Positions 50,571 through 64,000 of a DNA stretch of 64,000 nt are shown piece by piece. The notes beneath the pieces were generated by a model. That model ran no database searches. It saw only the letters and a list, made by a program, of their open reading frames with translations, and had not been told where the DNA came from. Source of the stretch: Zhengitettix transpicula (lineage: Eukaryota; Arthropoda; Insecta; Orthoptera; Tetrigidae). The position numbers were made by a program, and so were the translations under genes. How positions within the stretch are numbered: the first letter of the stretch is position 1; every line of letters begins with the position of its first letter. The stretch spans positions 107,076,238-107,140,237 of the forward strand of contig CM073593.1 of the NCBI GenBank assembly GCA_037074705.1. The letters are read 5' to 3'.

Positions 50571-53500
50571 AATATACCGTAATATTTCGACGTTTCGACG
50601 ACAAGTTTGGAATTTCACCAACCAAGAAACTAAAAAAAACAAAGTCTTATTTCATAATAAATGCCTCGTTCTTTATAAAAATTACTCAAACCTGCACTTC
50701 TAAAATCTTAATCTATTAATATTAATTAATATATCGTAATATTTCGACGTTTCGACGACAAGTTTGGAATTTCACCAACCAAGAATCTTCAAATAACAAA
50801 GTCTTATTTCATAATAAATGACTCGTTCTTTATAAAAATTACTCAAACCTGCACTTCTAAAATCTTAATCTATTAATATTAATTAATATATCGTAATATT
50901 TCGACGTTTCGACGACAAGTTTGGAATTTCTCCAAACAAGAAACTAAAAATAACAAAGTCTTATTTCATAATAAATGATTCGTTGTTTATAAAATTACTC
51001 AAACCTGCACTTCTAAAATCTTAATCTATTAATATTAATTAATATATCGTAATATTTCGACGTTTCGACGACAAGTTTGGAATTTCACCAACCAAGAATC
51101 TTCAAATAACAAAGTCTTATTTCATAATAAATGACTCGTTCTTTATAAAAATTACTCAAACCTGCACTTCTAAAATCTTAATCTATTAATATTAATTAAT
51201 ATATCGTAATATTTCGACGTTTCGACGACAAGTTTGGAATTTCACCAACCAAGAATCTTCAAATAACAAAGTCTTATTTCATAATAAATGACTCGTTCTT
51301 TATAAAAATTACTCAAACCTGCACTTCTAAAATCTTAATCTATTAATATTAATTAATATATCCCAATATTTCGACGTTTCGACGACAAGTTTGGAATTTC
51401 ACCAACCAAGAATCTTCAAATAACAAAGTCTTATTTCATAATAAATGACTCGTTCTTTATAAAAATTACTCAAACCTGCACTTCTAAAATCTTAATCTAT
51501 TAATATTAATTAATATATCCCAATATTTCGACGTTTCGACGACAAGTTTGGAATTTCACCAACCAAGAATCTTCAAATAACAAAGTCTTATTTCATAATA
51601 AATGACTCGTTCTTTATAAAAATTACTCAAACCTGCACTTCTAAAATCTTAATCTATTAATATTAATTAATATATCGTAATATTTCGACGTTTCGACGAC
51701 AAGTTTGGAATTTCACCAACCAAGAATCTTCAAATAACAAAGTCTTATTTCATAATAAATGACTCGTTCTTTATAAAAATTACTCAAACCTGCACTTCTA
51801 AAATCTTAATCTATTAATATTAATTAATATATCGTAATATTTCGACGTTTCGACGACAAGTTTGGAATTTCACCAACCAAGAATCTTCAAATAACAAAGT
51901 CTTATTTCATAATAAATGCCTCGTTCTTTATAAAAATTACTCAAACCTGCACTTCTAAAATCTTAATCTATTAATATTAATTAATATATCGTAATATTTC
52001 GACGTTTCGACGACAAGTTTGGAATTTCACCAACCAAGAATCTTCAAATAACAAAGTCTTATTTCATAATAAATGACTCGTTCTTTATAAAAATTACTCA
52101 AACCTGCACTTCTAAAATCTTAATCTATTAATATTAATTAATATATCGTAATATTTCGACGTTTCGACGACAAGTTTGGAATTTCACCAACCAAGAATCT
52201 TCAAATAACAAAGTCTTATTTCATAATAAATGATTCGTTCTTTATAAAAATTACTCAAACCTGCACTTCTAAAATCTTAATCTATTAATATTAATTAATT
52301 AATCGTAATATTTCGACGTTTCGACGACAAGTTTGGAATTTCACCAACCAAGAATCTTCAAATAACAAAGTCTTATTTCATAATAAATGACTCGTTCTTT
52401 ATAAAAATTACTCAAACCTGCACTTCTAAAATCTTAATCTATTAATATTAATTAATATATCGTAATATTTCGACGTTTCGACGACAAGTTTGGAATTTCA
52501 CCAACAAGAATCTTCAAATAACAAAGTCTTATTTCATAATAAATGACTCGTTCTTTATAAAAATTACTCAAACCTGCACTTCTAAAATCTTAATCTATTA
52601 ATATTAATTAATATATCGTAATATTTCGACGTTTCGACGACAAGTTTGGAATTTCACCAACCAAGAATCTTCAAATAACAAAGTCTTATTTCATAATAAA
52701 TGACTCGTTCTTTATAAAAATTACTCAAACCTGCACTTCTAAAATCTTAACCTATTAATATTAATTAATATACCGTAATATTTCGACGTTTCGACGACAA
52801 GTTTGGAATTTCACCAACCAAGAAACTAAAAAAAACAAAGTCTTATTTCATAATAAATGCCTCGTTCTTTATAAAAATTACTCAAACCTGCACTTCTAAA
52901 ATCTTAATCTATTAATATTAATTAATATATCGTAATATTTCGACGTTTCGACGACAAGTTTGGAATTTCACCAACCAAGAATCTTCAAATAACAAAGTCT
53001 TATTTCATAATAAATGACTCGTTCTTTATAAAAATTACTCAAACCTGCACTTCTAAAATCTTAATCTATTAATATTAATTAATATATCGTAATATTTCGA
53101 CGTTTCGACGACAAGTTTGGAATTTCTCCAAACAAGAAACTAAAAATAACAAAGTCTTATTTCATAATAAATGATTCGTTGTTTATAAAAATTACTCAAA
53201 CCTGCACTTCTAAAATCTTAATCTATTAATATTAATTAATATATCGTAATATTTCGACGTTTCGACGACAAGTTTGGAATTTCACCAACCAAGAATCTTC
53301 AAATAACAAAGTCTTATTTCATAATAAATGACTCGTTCTTTATAAAAATTACTCAAACCTGCACTTCTAAAATCTTAATCTATTAATATTAATTAATATA
53401 TCGTAATATTTCGACGTTTCGACGACAAGTTTGGAATTTCACCAACCAAGAATCTTCAAATAACAAAGTCTTATTTCATAATAAATGACTCGTTCTTTAT

Positions 53501-55000
53501 AAAAATTACTCAAACCTGCACTTCTAAAATCTTAATCTATTAATATTAATTAATATATCCCAATATTTCGACGTTTCGACGACAAGTTTGGAATTTCACC
53601 AACCAAGAATCTTCAAATAACAAAGTCTTATTTCATAATAAATGACTCGTTCTTTATAAAAATTACTCAAACCTGCACTTCTAAAATCTTAATCTATTAA
53701 TATTAATTAATATATCCCAATATTTCGACGTTTCGACGACAAGTTTGGAATTTCACCAACCAAGAATCTTCAAATAACAAAGTCTTATTTCATAATAAAT
53801 GACTCGTTCTTTATAAAAATTACTCAAACCTGCACTTCTAAAATCTTAATCTATTAATATTAATTAATATATCGTAATATTTCGACGTTTCGACGACAAG
53901 TTTGGAATTTCACCAACCAAGAATCTTCAAATAACAAAGTCTTATTTCATAATAAATGACTCGTTCTTTATAAAAATTACTCAAACCTGCACTTCTAAAA
54001 TCTTAATCTATTAATATTAATTAATATATCGTAATATTTCGACGTTTCGACGACAAGTTTGGAATTTCACCAACCAAGAATCTTCAAATAACAAAGTCTT
54101 ATTTCATAATAAATGCCTCGTTCTTTATAAAAATTACTCAAACCTGCACTTCTAAAATCTTAATCTATTAATATTAATTAATATATCGTAATATTTCGAC
54201 GTTTCGACGACAAGTTTGGAATTTCACCAACCAAGAATCTTCAAATAACAAAGTCTTATTTCATAATAAATGACTCGTTCTTTATAAAAATTACTCAAAC
54301 CTGCACTTCTAAAATCTTAATCTATTAATATTAATTAATATATCGTAATATTTCGACGTTTCGACGACAAGTTTGGAATTTCACCAACCAAGAATCTTCA
54401 AATAACAAAGTCTTATTTCATAATAAATGACTCGTTCTTTATAAAAATTACTCAAACCTGCACTTCTAAAATCTTAATCTATTAATATTAATTAATATAT
54501 CGTAATATTTCGACGTTTCGACGACAAGTTTGGAATTTCACCAACCAAGAATCTTCAAATAACAAAGTCTTATTTCATAATAAATGATTCGTTCTTTATA
54601 AAAATTACTCAAACCTGCACTTCTAAAATCTTAATCTATTAATATTAATTAATTAATCGTAATATTTCGACGTTTCGACGACAAGTTTGGAATTTCACCA
54701 ACCAAGAATCTTCAAATAACAAAGTCTTATTTCATAATAAATGACTCGTTCTTTATAAAAATTACTCAAACCTGCACTTCTAAAATCTTAATCTATTAAT
54801 ATTAATTAATATATCGTAATATTTCGACGTTTCGACGACAAGTTTGGAATTTCACCAACCAAGAATCTTCAAATAACAAAGTCTTATTTCATAATAAATG
54901 ACTCGTTCTTTATAAAAATTACTCAAACCTGCACTTCTAAAATCTTAATCTATTAATATTAATTAATATATCGTAATATTTCGACGTTTCGACGACAAGT
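50571..55000 (+). repeat. Direct duplication of ~14-15 monomers in the satellite
   Basis: AATATACCGTAATATT at 50571 recurs at 52767 (2196 bp); CGTTGTTTATAA at 50981 recurs at 53177 (2196 bp); GCCTCG at 51918 recurs at 54115 (2197 bp). These are 14 monomers, less one or two bases explained by single-base deletions near 50991 and 52502. The rare TTAATTAATTAATCG at 52291 recurs at 54645 (2354 bp, 15 monomers), so one monomer was gained between the last two markers. Confidence 0.85.
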
Positions 55001-58000
55001 TTGGAATTTCACCAACCAAGAATCTTCAAATAACAAAGTCTTATTTCATAATAAATGACTCGTTCTTTATAAAAATTACTCAAACCTGCACTTCTAAAAT
55101 CTTAACCTATTAATATTAATTAATATATCGTAATATTTCGACGTTTCGACGACAAGTTTGGAATTTCACCAACCAAGAAACTAAAAATAACAAAGTCTTA
55201 TTTCATAATAAATGCCTCGTTCTTTATAAAAATTACTCAAACCTGCACTTCTAAAATCTTAATCTATTAATATTAATTAATATATCGTAATATTTCGACG
55301 TTTCGACGACAAGTTTGGAATTTCACCAACCAAGAATCTTCAAATAACAAAGTCTTATTTCATAATAAATGCCTCGTTCTTTATAAAAATTACTCAAACC
55401 TGCACTTCTAAAATCTTAATCTATTAATATTAATTAATATATCGTAATATTTCGACGTTTCGACGACAAGTTTGGAATTTCACCAACCAAGAATCTTCAA
55501 ATAACAAAGTCTTATTTCATAATAAATGACTCGTTCTTTATAAAAATTACTCAAACCTGCACTTCTAAAATCTTAATCTATTAATATTAATTAATATATC
55601 GTAATATTTCGACGTTTCGACGACATGTTTGGAATTTCACCAACCAAGAATCTTCAAATAACAAAGTCTTATTTCATAATAAATGACTCGTTCATTATAA
55701 AAATTACTCAAACCTGCACTTCTAAAATCTTAATCTATTAATATTAATTAATATATCGTAATATTTCGACGTTTCGACGACAAGTTTGGAATTTCACCAA
55801 CCAAGAAACTAAAAATAACAAAGTCTTATTTCATAATAAATGCCTCGTTCTTTATAAAAATTACTCAAACCTGCACTTCTAAAATCTTAATTTATTAATA
55901 TTAATTAATATATCGTAATATTTCGACGTTTCGACGACAAGTTTGGAATTTCACCAACCAAGAATCTTCAAATAACAAAGTCTTATTTAATAATAAATGA
56001 CTCGTTCTTTATAAAAATTACTCAAACCTGCACTTCTAAAATCTTAACCTATTAATATTAATTAATATATCGTAATATTTCGACGTTTCGACGACAAGTT
56101 TGGAAATTCACCAACCAAGAATCTTCAAATAACAAAGTCTTATTTCATAATAAATGACTCGTTCTTTATAAAAATTACTCAAACCTGCACTTCTAAAATC
56201 TTAACCTATTAATATTAATTAATATATCGTAATATTTCGACGTTTCGACGACAAGTTTGGAATTTCACAAACCAAGAATCTTCAAATAACAAAGTCTTAT
56301 TTCATAATAAATGACTCGTTCTTTATATAAATTACTCAAACCAGCACTTCTAAAATCTTAATCTATTAATATTAATTAATATATCGTAATATTTCGACGT
56401 TTCGACGACAAGTTTGGAATTTCACCAACCAAGAATCTTCAAATAACAAAGTCTTATTTCATAATAAATGACTCGTTCTTTATAAAAATTACTCAAACCT
56501 GCACTTCTAAAATCTTAATCTATTAATATTTATTAATATATCGTAATATTTCGACGTTTCGACTACAAGTTTGGAATTTCACCAACCAAGAATCTTCAAA
56601 TAACAAAGTCTTATTTCATAATAAATGACTCGTTCTTTATAAAAATTACTCAAACCTGCACTTCTAAAATCTTAATCTATTAATATTAATTAATATATCG
56701 TAATATTTCGATGTTTCGACGACAAGTTTGGAATTTCACCAACCAAGAATCTTCAAATAACAAAGTCTTATTTCATAATAAATGATTCGTTCTTTATAAA
56801 AATTACTCAAACCTGCACTTCTAAAATCTTAATCTATTAATATTAATTAATATATCGTAATATTTCGATGTTTCGACGACAAGTTTGGAATTTCACAAAC
56901 CAAGAATCTTCAAATAACAAAGTCTTATTTCATAATAAATGACTCGTTCTTTATATAAATTACTCAAACCAGCACTTCTAAAATCTTAATCTATTAATAT
57001 TAATTAATATATCGTAATATTTCGACGTTTCGACGACAAGTTTGGAATTTCACCAACCAAGAAACTAAAAATAACAAAGTCTTATTTCATAATAAATGAC
57101 TCGTTATTTATAAAAATTACTCAAACCTGCACTTCTAAAATCTTAATCTATTAATATTAATTAATATATCGTAATATTTCGACGTTTCGACGACAAGTTT
57201 GGAATTTCACCAACCAAGAATCTTCAAATAACAAAGTCTTATTTCATAATAAATGACTCGTTCTTTATAAAAATTACTCAAACCTGCACTTCTAAAATCT
57301 TAATCTATTAATATTAATTAATATATCGTAATATTTCGATGTTTCGACGACAAGTTTGGAATTTCACCAACCAAGAATCTTCAAATAACAAAGTCTTATT
57401 TCATAATAAATGATTCGTTCTTTATAAAAATTACTCAAACCTGCACTTCTAAAATCTTAATCTATTAATATTAATTAATATATCGTAATATTTCGACGTT
57501 TCGACGACAAGTTTGGAATTTCACCAACCAAGAATCTTCAAATAACAAAGTCTTATTTCATAATAAATGACTCGTTCTTTATAAAAATTACTCAAACCTG
57601 CACTTCTAAAATCTTAATCTATTAATATTAATTAATATATCGTAATATTTCGATGTTTCGACGACAAGTTTGGAATTTCACCAACCAAGAATCTTCAAAT
57701 AACAAAGTCTTATTTCATAATAAATGACTCGTTCTTTATAAAAATTACTCAAACCTGCACTTCTAAAATCTTAATCTATTAATATTAATTAATATATCGT
57801 AATATTTCGACGTTTCGACGACAAGTTTGGAATTTCACCAACCAAGAATCTTCAAATAACAAAGTCTTATTTCATAATAAATGACTCGTTCTTTATAAAA
57901 ATTACTCAAACCTGCACTTCTAAAATCTTAATCTATTAATATTAATTAATATATCGTAATATTTCGACGTTTCGACGACAAGTTTGGAATTTCACCAACC

Positions 58001-59520
58001 AAGAATCTTCAAATAACAAAGTCTTATTTCATAATAAATGACTCGTTCTTTATAAAAATTACTCAAACCTGCACTTCTAAAATCTTAATCTATTAATATT
58101 AATTAATATATCGTAATATTTCGACGTTTCGACGACAAGTTTGGAATTTCACCAACCAAGAATCTTCAAATAACAAAGTCTTATTTCATAATAAATGATT
58201 CGTTCTTTATAAAAATTACTCAAACCTGCACTTCTAAAATCTTAATCTATTAATATTAATTAATTAATCGTAATATTTCGACGTTTCGACGACAAGTTTG
58301 GAATTTCACCAACCAAGAATCTTCAAATAACAAAGTCTTATTTCATAATAAATGACTCGTTCTTTATAAAAATTACTCAAACCTGCACTTCTAAAATCTT
58401 AATCTATTAATATTAATTAATATATCGTAATATTTCGACGTTTCGACGACAAGTTTGGAATTTCACCAACCAAGAATCTTCAAATAACAAAGTCTTATTT
58501 CATAATAAATGACTCGTTCTTTATAAAAATTACTCAAACCTGCACTTCTAAAATCTTAATCTATTAATATTAATTAATATATCGTAATATTTCGACGTTT
58601 CGACGACAAGTTTGGAATTTCACCAACCAAGAATCTTCAAATAACAAAGTCTTATTTCATAATAAATGACTCGTTCTTTATAAAAATTACTCAAACCTGC
58701 ACTTCTAAAATCTTAACCTATTAATATTAATTAATATATCGTAATATTTTGACGTTTCGACGACAAGTTTGGAATTTCACCAACCAAGAAACTAAAAATA
58801 ACAAAGTCTTATTTCATAATAAATGCCTCGTTCTTTATAAAAATTACTCAAACCTGCACTTCTAAAATCTTAATCTATTAATATTAATTAATATATCGTA
58901 ATATTTCGACGTTTCGACGACAAGTTTGGAATTTCACCAACCAAGAAACTAAAAATAACAAAGTCTTATTTCATAATAAATGCCTCGTTCTTTATAAAAA
59001 TTACTCAAACCTGCACTTCTAAAATCTTAATTTATTAATATTAATTAATATATCGTAATATTTCGACGTTTCGACGACAAGTTTGGAATTTCACCAACCA
59101 AGAATCTTCAAATAACAAAGTCTTATTTCATAATAAATGACTCGTTCTTTATAAAAATTACTCAAACCTGCACTTCTAAAATCTTAACCTATTAATATTA
59201 ATTAATATATCGTAATATTTCGACGTTTCGACGACAAGTTTGGAAATTCACCAACCAAGAATCTTCAAATAACAAAGTCTTATTTCATAATAAATGACTC
59301 GTTCTTTATAAAAATTACTCAAACCTGCACTTCTAAAATCTTAACCTATTAATATTAATTAATATATCGTAATATTTCGACGTTTCGACGACAAGTTTGG
59401 AATTTCACAAACCAAGAATCTTCAAATAACAAAGTCTTATTTCATAATAAATGACTCGTTCTTTATATAAATTACTCAAACCAGCACTTCTAAAATCTTA
59501 ATCTATTAATATTAATTAAT
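54645..59520 (+). repeat. Third-generation satellite duplication (20-23 monomers apart)
   Basis: TTAATTAATTAATCG at 54645 recurs at 58256 (3611 bp = 23 x 157). TTTATTAATATTAATT at 55891 recurs at 59031, and TGGAAATTCACC at 56101 recurs at 59241 (both 3140 bp = 20 x 157). The change from 23 to 20 shows three monomers lost or gained between markers. Confidence 0.8.
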
Positions 59521-60180
59521 ATATCGTAATATTTCGACGTTTCGACGACAAGTTTGGAATTTCACCAACCAAGAATCTTCAAATAACAAAGTCTTATTTC
59601 ATAATAAATGACTCGTTCTTTATAAAAATTACTCAAACCTGCACTTCTAAAATCTTAATCTATTAATATTAATTAATATATCGTAATATTTCGATGTTTC
59701 GACGACAAGTTTGGAATTTCACCAACCAAGAATCTTCAAATAACAAAGTCTTATTTCATAATAAATGACTCGTTCTTTATAAAAATTACTCAAACCTGCA
59801 CTTCTAAAATCTTAATCTATTAATATTAATTAATATATCGTAATATTTCGACGTTTCGACGACAAGTTTGGAATTTCACAAACCAAGAATCTTCAAATAA
59901 CAAAGTCTTATTTCATAATAAATGACTCGTTCTTTATAAAAATTACTCAAACCAGCACTTCTAAAATCTTAATCTATTAATATTAATTAATATATCGTAA
60001 TATTTCGACGTTTCGACGACAAGTTTGGAATTTCACCAACCAAGAAACTAAAAATAACAAAGTCTTATTTCATAATAATTGCCTCGTTCTTTATAAAAAT
60101 TACTCAAACCTGCACTTCTAAAATCTTAATCTATTAATATAATTAATATATCGTAATATTTCGACGTTTCGACGACAAGT

Positions 60181-63100
60181 TTGGAATTTCACAAACCAAG
60201 AATCTTCAAATAACAAAGAATTATTTCATAATAAATGATACGTTCTTTATAAAAATTAGTCAAACCTGCACTTCTAAAATCTTAATCTATTAATATTAAT
60301 TAATATATCGTAATATTTCGACGTTTCGACGACAAGTTTGGAATTTCACCAACCAAGAATCTTCAAATAACAAAGTCTTATTTCATAATAAATGACTCGT
60401 TCTTTATAAAAATTACTCAAACCTGCACTTCTAAAATCTTAATCTATTAATATCAATTAATATATCGTAATATTTCGACGTTTCGACGACAAGTTTGGAA
60501 TTTCACCAACCAAGAATCTTCAAATAACAAAATCTTATTTCATAATAAATGATACGTTCTTTATAAAAATTACTCAAACCTGCACTTCTAAAATCTTAAT
60601 CTATTAATATTAATTAATATATCTTAATATTTCGACGTTTCGACGACAAGTTTGGAATTTCACAAACCAAGAATCTTCAAATAACAAAGTCTTATTTCAT
60701 AATAAATGATACGTTCTTTATAAAAATTACTCAAACCTGCACTTCTAAAATCTTAATCTATTAATATTAATTAATATATCATAATATTTCGACGTTTCGA
60801 CGACAAGTTTGGAATTTCACCAACCAAGAATCTTCAAATAACAAAGTCTTATTTCATAATAAATGATACGTTCTTTATAAAAATTACTCAAACCTGCACT
60901 TCTAAAATCTTAATCTATTAATATTAATTAATATATCTTAATATTTCGACGTTTCGACGACAAGTATGGAATTTCACAAACCAAGAATCTTCAAATAACA
61001 AAGTCTTATTTCATAATAAATGATACGTTCTTTATAAAAATTACTCAAACCTGCACTTCTAAAATCTTAATCTATTAATATTAATTAATATATTTTAATA
61101 TTTCGACGTTTCGACGACAAGTTTGGAATTTCACAAACCAAGAATCTTCAAATAACAAAGTCTTATTTCATAATAAATGACTCGTTCTTTATAAAAATTA
61201 CTCAAACCTGCACTTCTAAAACCTTAATCTATTAATATTAATTAATATATCTTAATATTTCGACGTTTCGACGACAAGTTTGGAATTTCACAAACCAAGA
61301 ATCTTCAAATAACAAAGTCTTATTTCATAATAAATGATACGTTCTTTATAAAAATTACTCAAACCTGCACTTCTAAAATCTTAATCTATTAATATTAATT
61401 AATATATCTTAATATTTCGACGTTTCGACGACAAGTTTGGAATTTCACCAACCAAGAAACTAAAAATAACAAAGTCTTATTTCATAATAAATGATACGTT
61501 CTTTATAAAAATTACTCAAACCTGCACTTCTAAAATCTTAATCTATTAATATTAATTAATATATCTTAATATTTCGACGTTTCGACGACAAGTTTGGAAT
61601 TTCACCAACCAAGAAACTAAAAATAACAAAGTCTTATTTTATAATAATTGCCTCGTTCTTTATAAAAATTACTCAAACCTGCACTTCTAAAATCTTAATC
61701 TATTAATATTAATTAATATATCATAATATTTCGACGTTTCGACGACAAGTTTGGAATTTCACAAACCAAGAATCTTCAAATAACAAAGTCTTATTTCATA
61801 ATAAATGATACGTTCTTTATAATAATTACTCAAACCTGCACTTCTAAAATCTTAATCTATTAATATTAATTAATATATCATAATATTTCGACGTTTCGAC
61901 GACAAGTTTGGAATTTCACAAACCAAGAATCTTCAAATAACAAAGTCTTATTTCATAATAAATGATACGTTCTTTATAAAAATTACTCAAACCTGCACTT
62001 CTAAAATCTTAATCTATTAATATTAATTAATATATCACAATATTTCGACGTTTCGACGACAAGTTTGGAATTTCACAAACCAAGAATCTTCAAATAACAA
62101 TGTCTTATTTCATAATAAATGATACGTTCTTTATAAAAATTACTCAAACCTGCACTTCTAAAATCTTAATCTATTAATATTAATTAATATATCTTAATAT
62201 TTCGACGTTTCGACGACAAGTTTGGAATTTCACAAACCAAGAATCTTCAAATAACAAAGTCTTATTTCATAATAAATGATACGTTCTTTATAAAAATTAC
62301 TCAAACCTGCACTTCTAAAATCTTAATCTATTAATATTAATTAATATATCATAATATTTCGACGTTTCGACGACAAGTTTGGAATTTCACAAACCAAGAA
62401 TCTTCAAATAACAAAGTCTTATTTCATAATAAATGATACGTTCTTTATAAAAATTACTCAAACCTGCACTTCTAAAATCTTAATCTATTAATATTAATTA
62501 ATATATCATAATATTTCAACGTTTCGACGACAAGTTTGGAATTTCACCAACCAAGAATCTTCAAATAACAAAGTCTTATTTCATAATAAATGATACGTTC
62601 TTTATAAAAATTACTCAAACCTGCACTTCTAAAATCTTAATCTATTAATATTAATTAATATATCCCAATATTTCGACGTTTCGACGACAAGTTTGGAATT
62701 TCACAAACCAAGAATCTTCAAATAACAAAGTCTTATTTCATAATAAATTATACGTTCTTTATAAAAATTACTCAAACCTGCACTTCTAAAATCTTAATCT
62801 ATTAATATTAATTAATATATCATAATATTTCGACGTTTCGACGACAAGTTTGGAATTTCACAAACCAAGAATCTTCAAATAACAAAGTCTTATTTCATAA
62901 TAAATGATACGTTCTTTATAAAAATTACTCAAACCTGCACTTCTAAAATCTTAATCTATTAATATTAATTAATATATCATAATATTTCGACGTTTCGACG
63001 ACAAGTTTGGAATTTCACAAACCAAGAATCTTCAAATAACAAAGTCTTATTTCATAATAAATGATACGTTCTTTATAAAAATTACTCAAACCTGCACTTC

Positions 63101-64000
63101 TAAAATCTTAATCTATTAATATTAATTAATATATCATAATATTTCGACGTTTCGACGACAAGTTTGGAATTTCACCAACCAAGAATCTTCAAATAACAAA
63201 GTCTTATTTCATAATAAATGACTCATTCTTTATATAAATTACTCAAACCAGCACTTCTAAAATCTTAATCTATTAATATTAATTAATATATCATAATATT
63301 TCGACGTTTCGACGACAAGTTTGGAATTTCACAAACCAAGAAACTAAAAATAACAAAGTCTTATTTCATAATAAATGATACGTTCTTTATAAAAATTACT
63401 CAAACCTGCACTTCTAAAATCTTAATCTATTAATATTAATTAATATATCTTAATATTTCGACGTTTCGACGACAAGTTTGGAATTTCACAAACCAAGAAT
63501 CTTCAAATAACAAAGTCTTATTTCATAATAAATGATACGTTCTTTATAATAATTACTCAAACCTGCACTTCTAAAATCTTAATCTATTAATATTAATTAA
63601 TATATCATAATATTTCGACGTTTCGACGACAAGTTTGGAATTTCACAAACCAAGAATCTTCAAATAACAAAGTCTTATTTCATAATAAATGATACGTTCT
63701 TTATAAAAATTACTCAAACCTGCACTTCTAAAATCTTAATCTATTAATATTAATTAATATATCACAATATTTCGACGTTTCGACGACAAGTTTGGAATTT
63801 CACAAACCAAGAATCTTCAAATAACAATGTCTTATTTCATAATAAATGATACGTTCTTTATAAAAATTACTCAAACCTGCACTTCTAAAATCTTAATCTA
63901 TTAATATTAATTAATATATCTTAATATTTCGACGTTTCGACGACAAGTTTGGAATTTCACAAACCAAGAATCTTCAAATAACAAAGTCTTATTTCATAAT
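60181..64000 (+). repeat. 157-bp satellite, GATACG/CACAAACC subfamily at the right edge
   Basis: Most monomers here carry TAAATGATACGTTC and TTTCACAAACCAAG with ATCATAATATT, ATCTTAATATT or ATCACAATATT. The rare pair ATATCACAATATT and ACAATGTCTT at 62031-62103 recurs 1727 bp (11 monomers) later at 63758. GATACG matches the 112-bp family at the same aligned position. Confidence 0.93.

Larger units (their letters stand above)
45246..60180 (+). repeat. 157-bp satellite, block right of the gap with GAAACTAAAAATAAC subfamily
   Basis: Same monomer and phase rules. A block variant, GAAACTAAAAATAAC in place of GAATCTTCAAATAAC, often with CTCCAAACAAG and GATTCG or GCCTCG, appears from about 45446 onward and was not seen left of the gap. 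CCATTAATATT, common on the left, is largely replaced by CTATTAATATT. Confidence 0.95.

Noticed and set aside
26327..64000. CENP-B box in the 157-bp monomer
   Set aside because: TTTCGACG resembles the first bases of the mammalian box, but the required downstream CGGG part is missing.
1..64000. Telomere repeats (TTAGG or TTAGGG arrays)
   Set aside because: Only isolated matches, such as TTAGGGG words in the degenerate zones at 20176-20340; no tandem run.

Overview
The window is eukaryotic, strongly AT-rich and almost wholly repetitive. No bacterial gene layout, ribosome-binding sites, conserved enzyme, transposase, reverse transcriptase, rRNA or tRNA can be recognised. CpG-rich words stay intact across hundreds of satellite copies, and introns with ordinary GT/AG ends seem to be present. 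This fits invertebrate (perhaps arthropod) heterochromatin, but the species cannot be named from the sequence.

Layout. (1) Positions 1-26326 form one giant imperfect palindrome. The left arm (1-12972) holds, from outside inward: a 112-bp tandem array (1-6510), a short degenerate repeat zone (6511-6790), 150-200-bp repeats (6791-7390), a stretch found once per arm (7391-8045), diverged ~155-bp exon-like units (8046-9085), three longer exon-like blocks (9070-10071), three tandem promoter/first-exon-like modules (10080-12060), a short flank, and a 20-bp minisatellite (12521-12972). A ~556-bp single-copy loop (12973-13528) separates the arms. The right arm (13529-26326) repeats all of this in reverse complement. 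(2) From 26327 to the window end runs a 157-bp satellite, about 239 monomers, broken by a 200-N scaffold gap at 45046-45245.

Relationships. By eye the 157-bp monomer, the 112-bp monomer and the ~155-bp units in the arms share the same blocks in the same order. They look like successive amplifications of one ancestral module, part of which still resembles an exon with a GTAAAG donor. The arms diverge outward from the loop: repeated CRE-type sites (TGACGTCA) lie next to matching CAAG|GTACGTG donor sites, followed by acceptor/donor-bounded blocks and then tandem arrays. This suggests two mirror-image transcription units firing away from the loop. The candidate exons do not behave like protein-coding sequence: one reads the same 34-bp repeat in all three frames, and another has an in-frame stop in only one arm.

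The best summary is a large foldback-like, probably non-autonomous palindromic element inside or beside satellite heterochromatin, which may be the source or a sister of the surrounding satellite.
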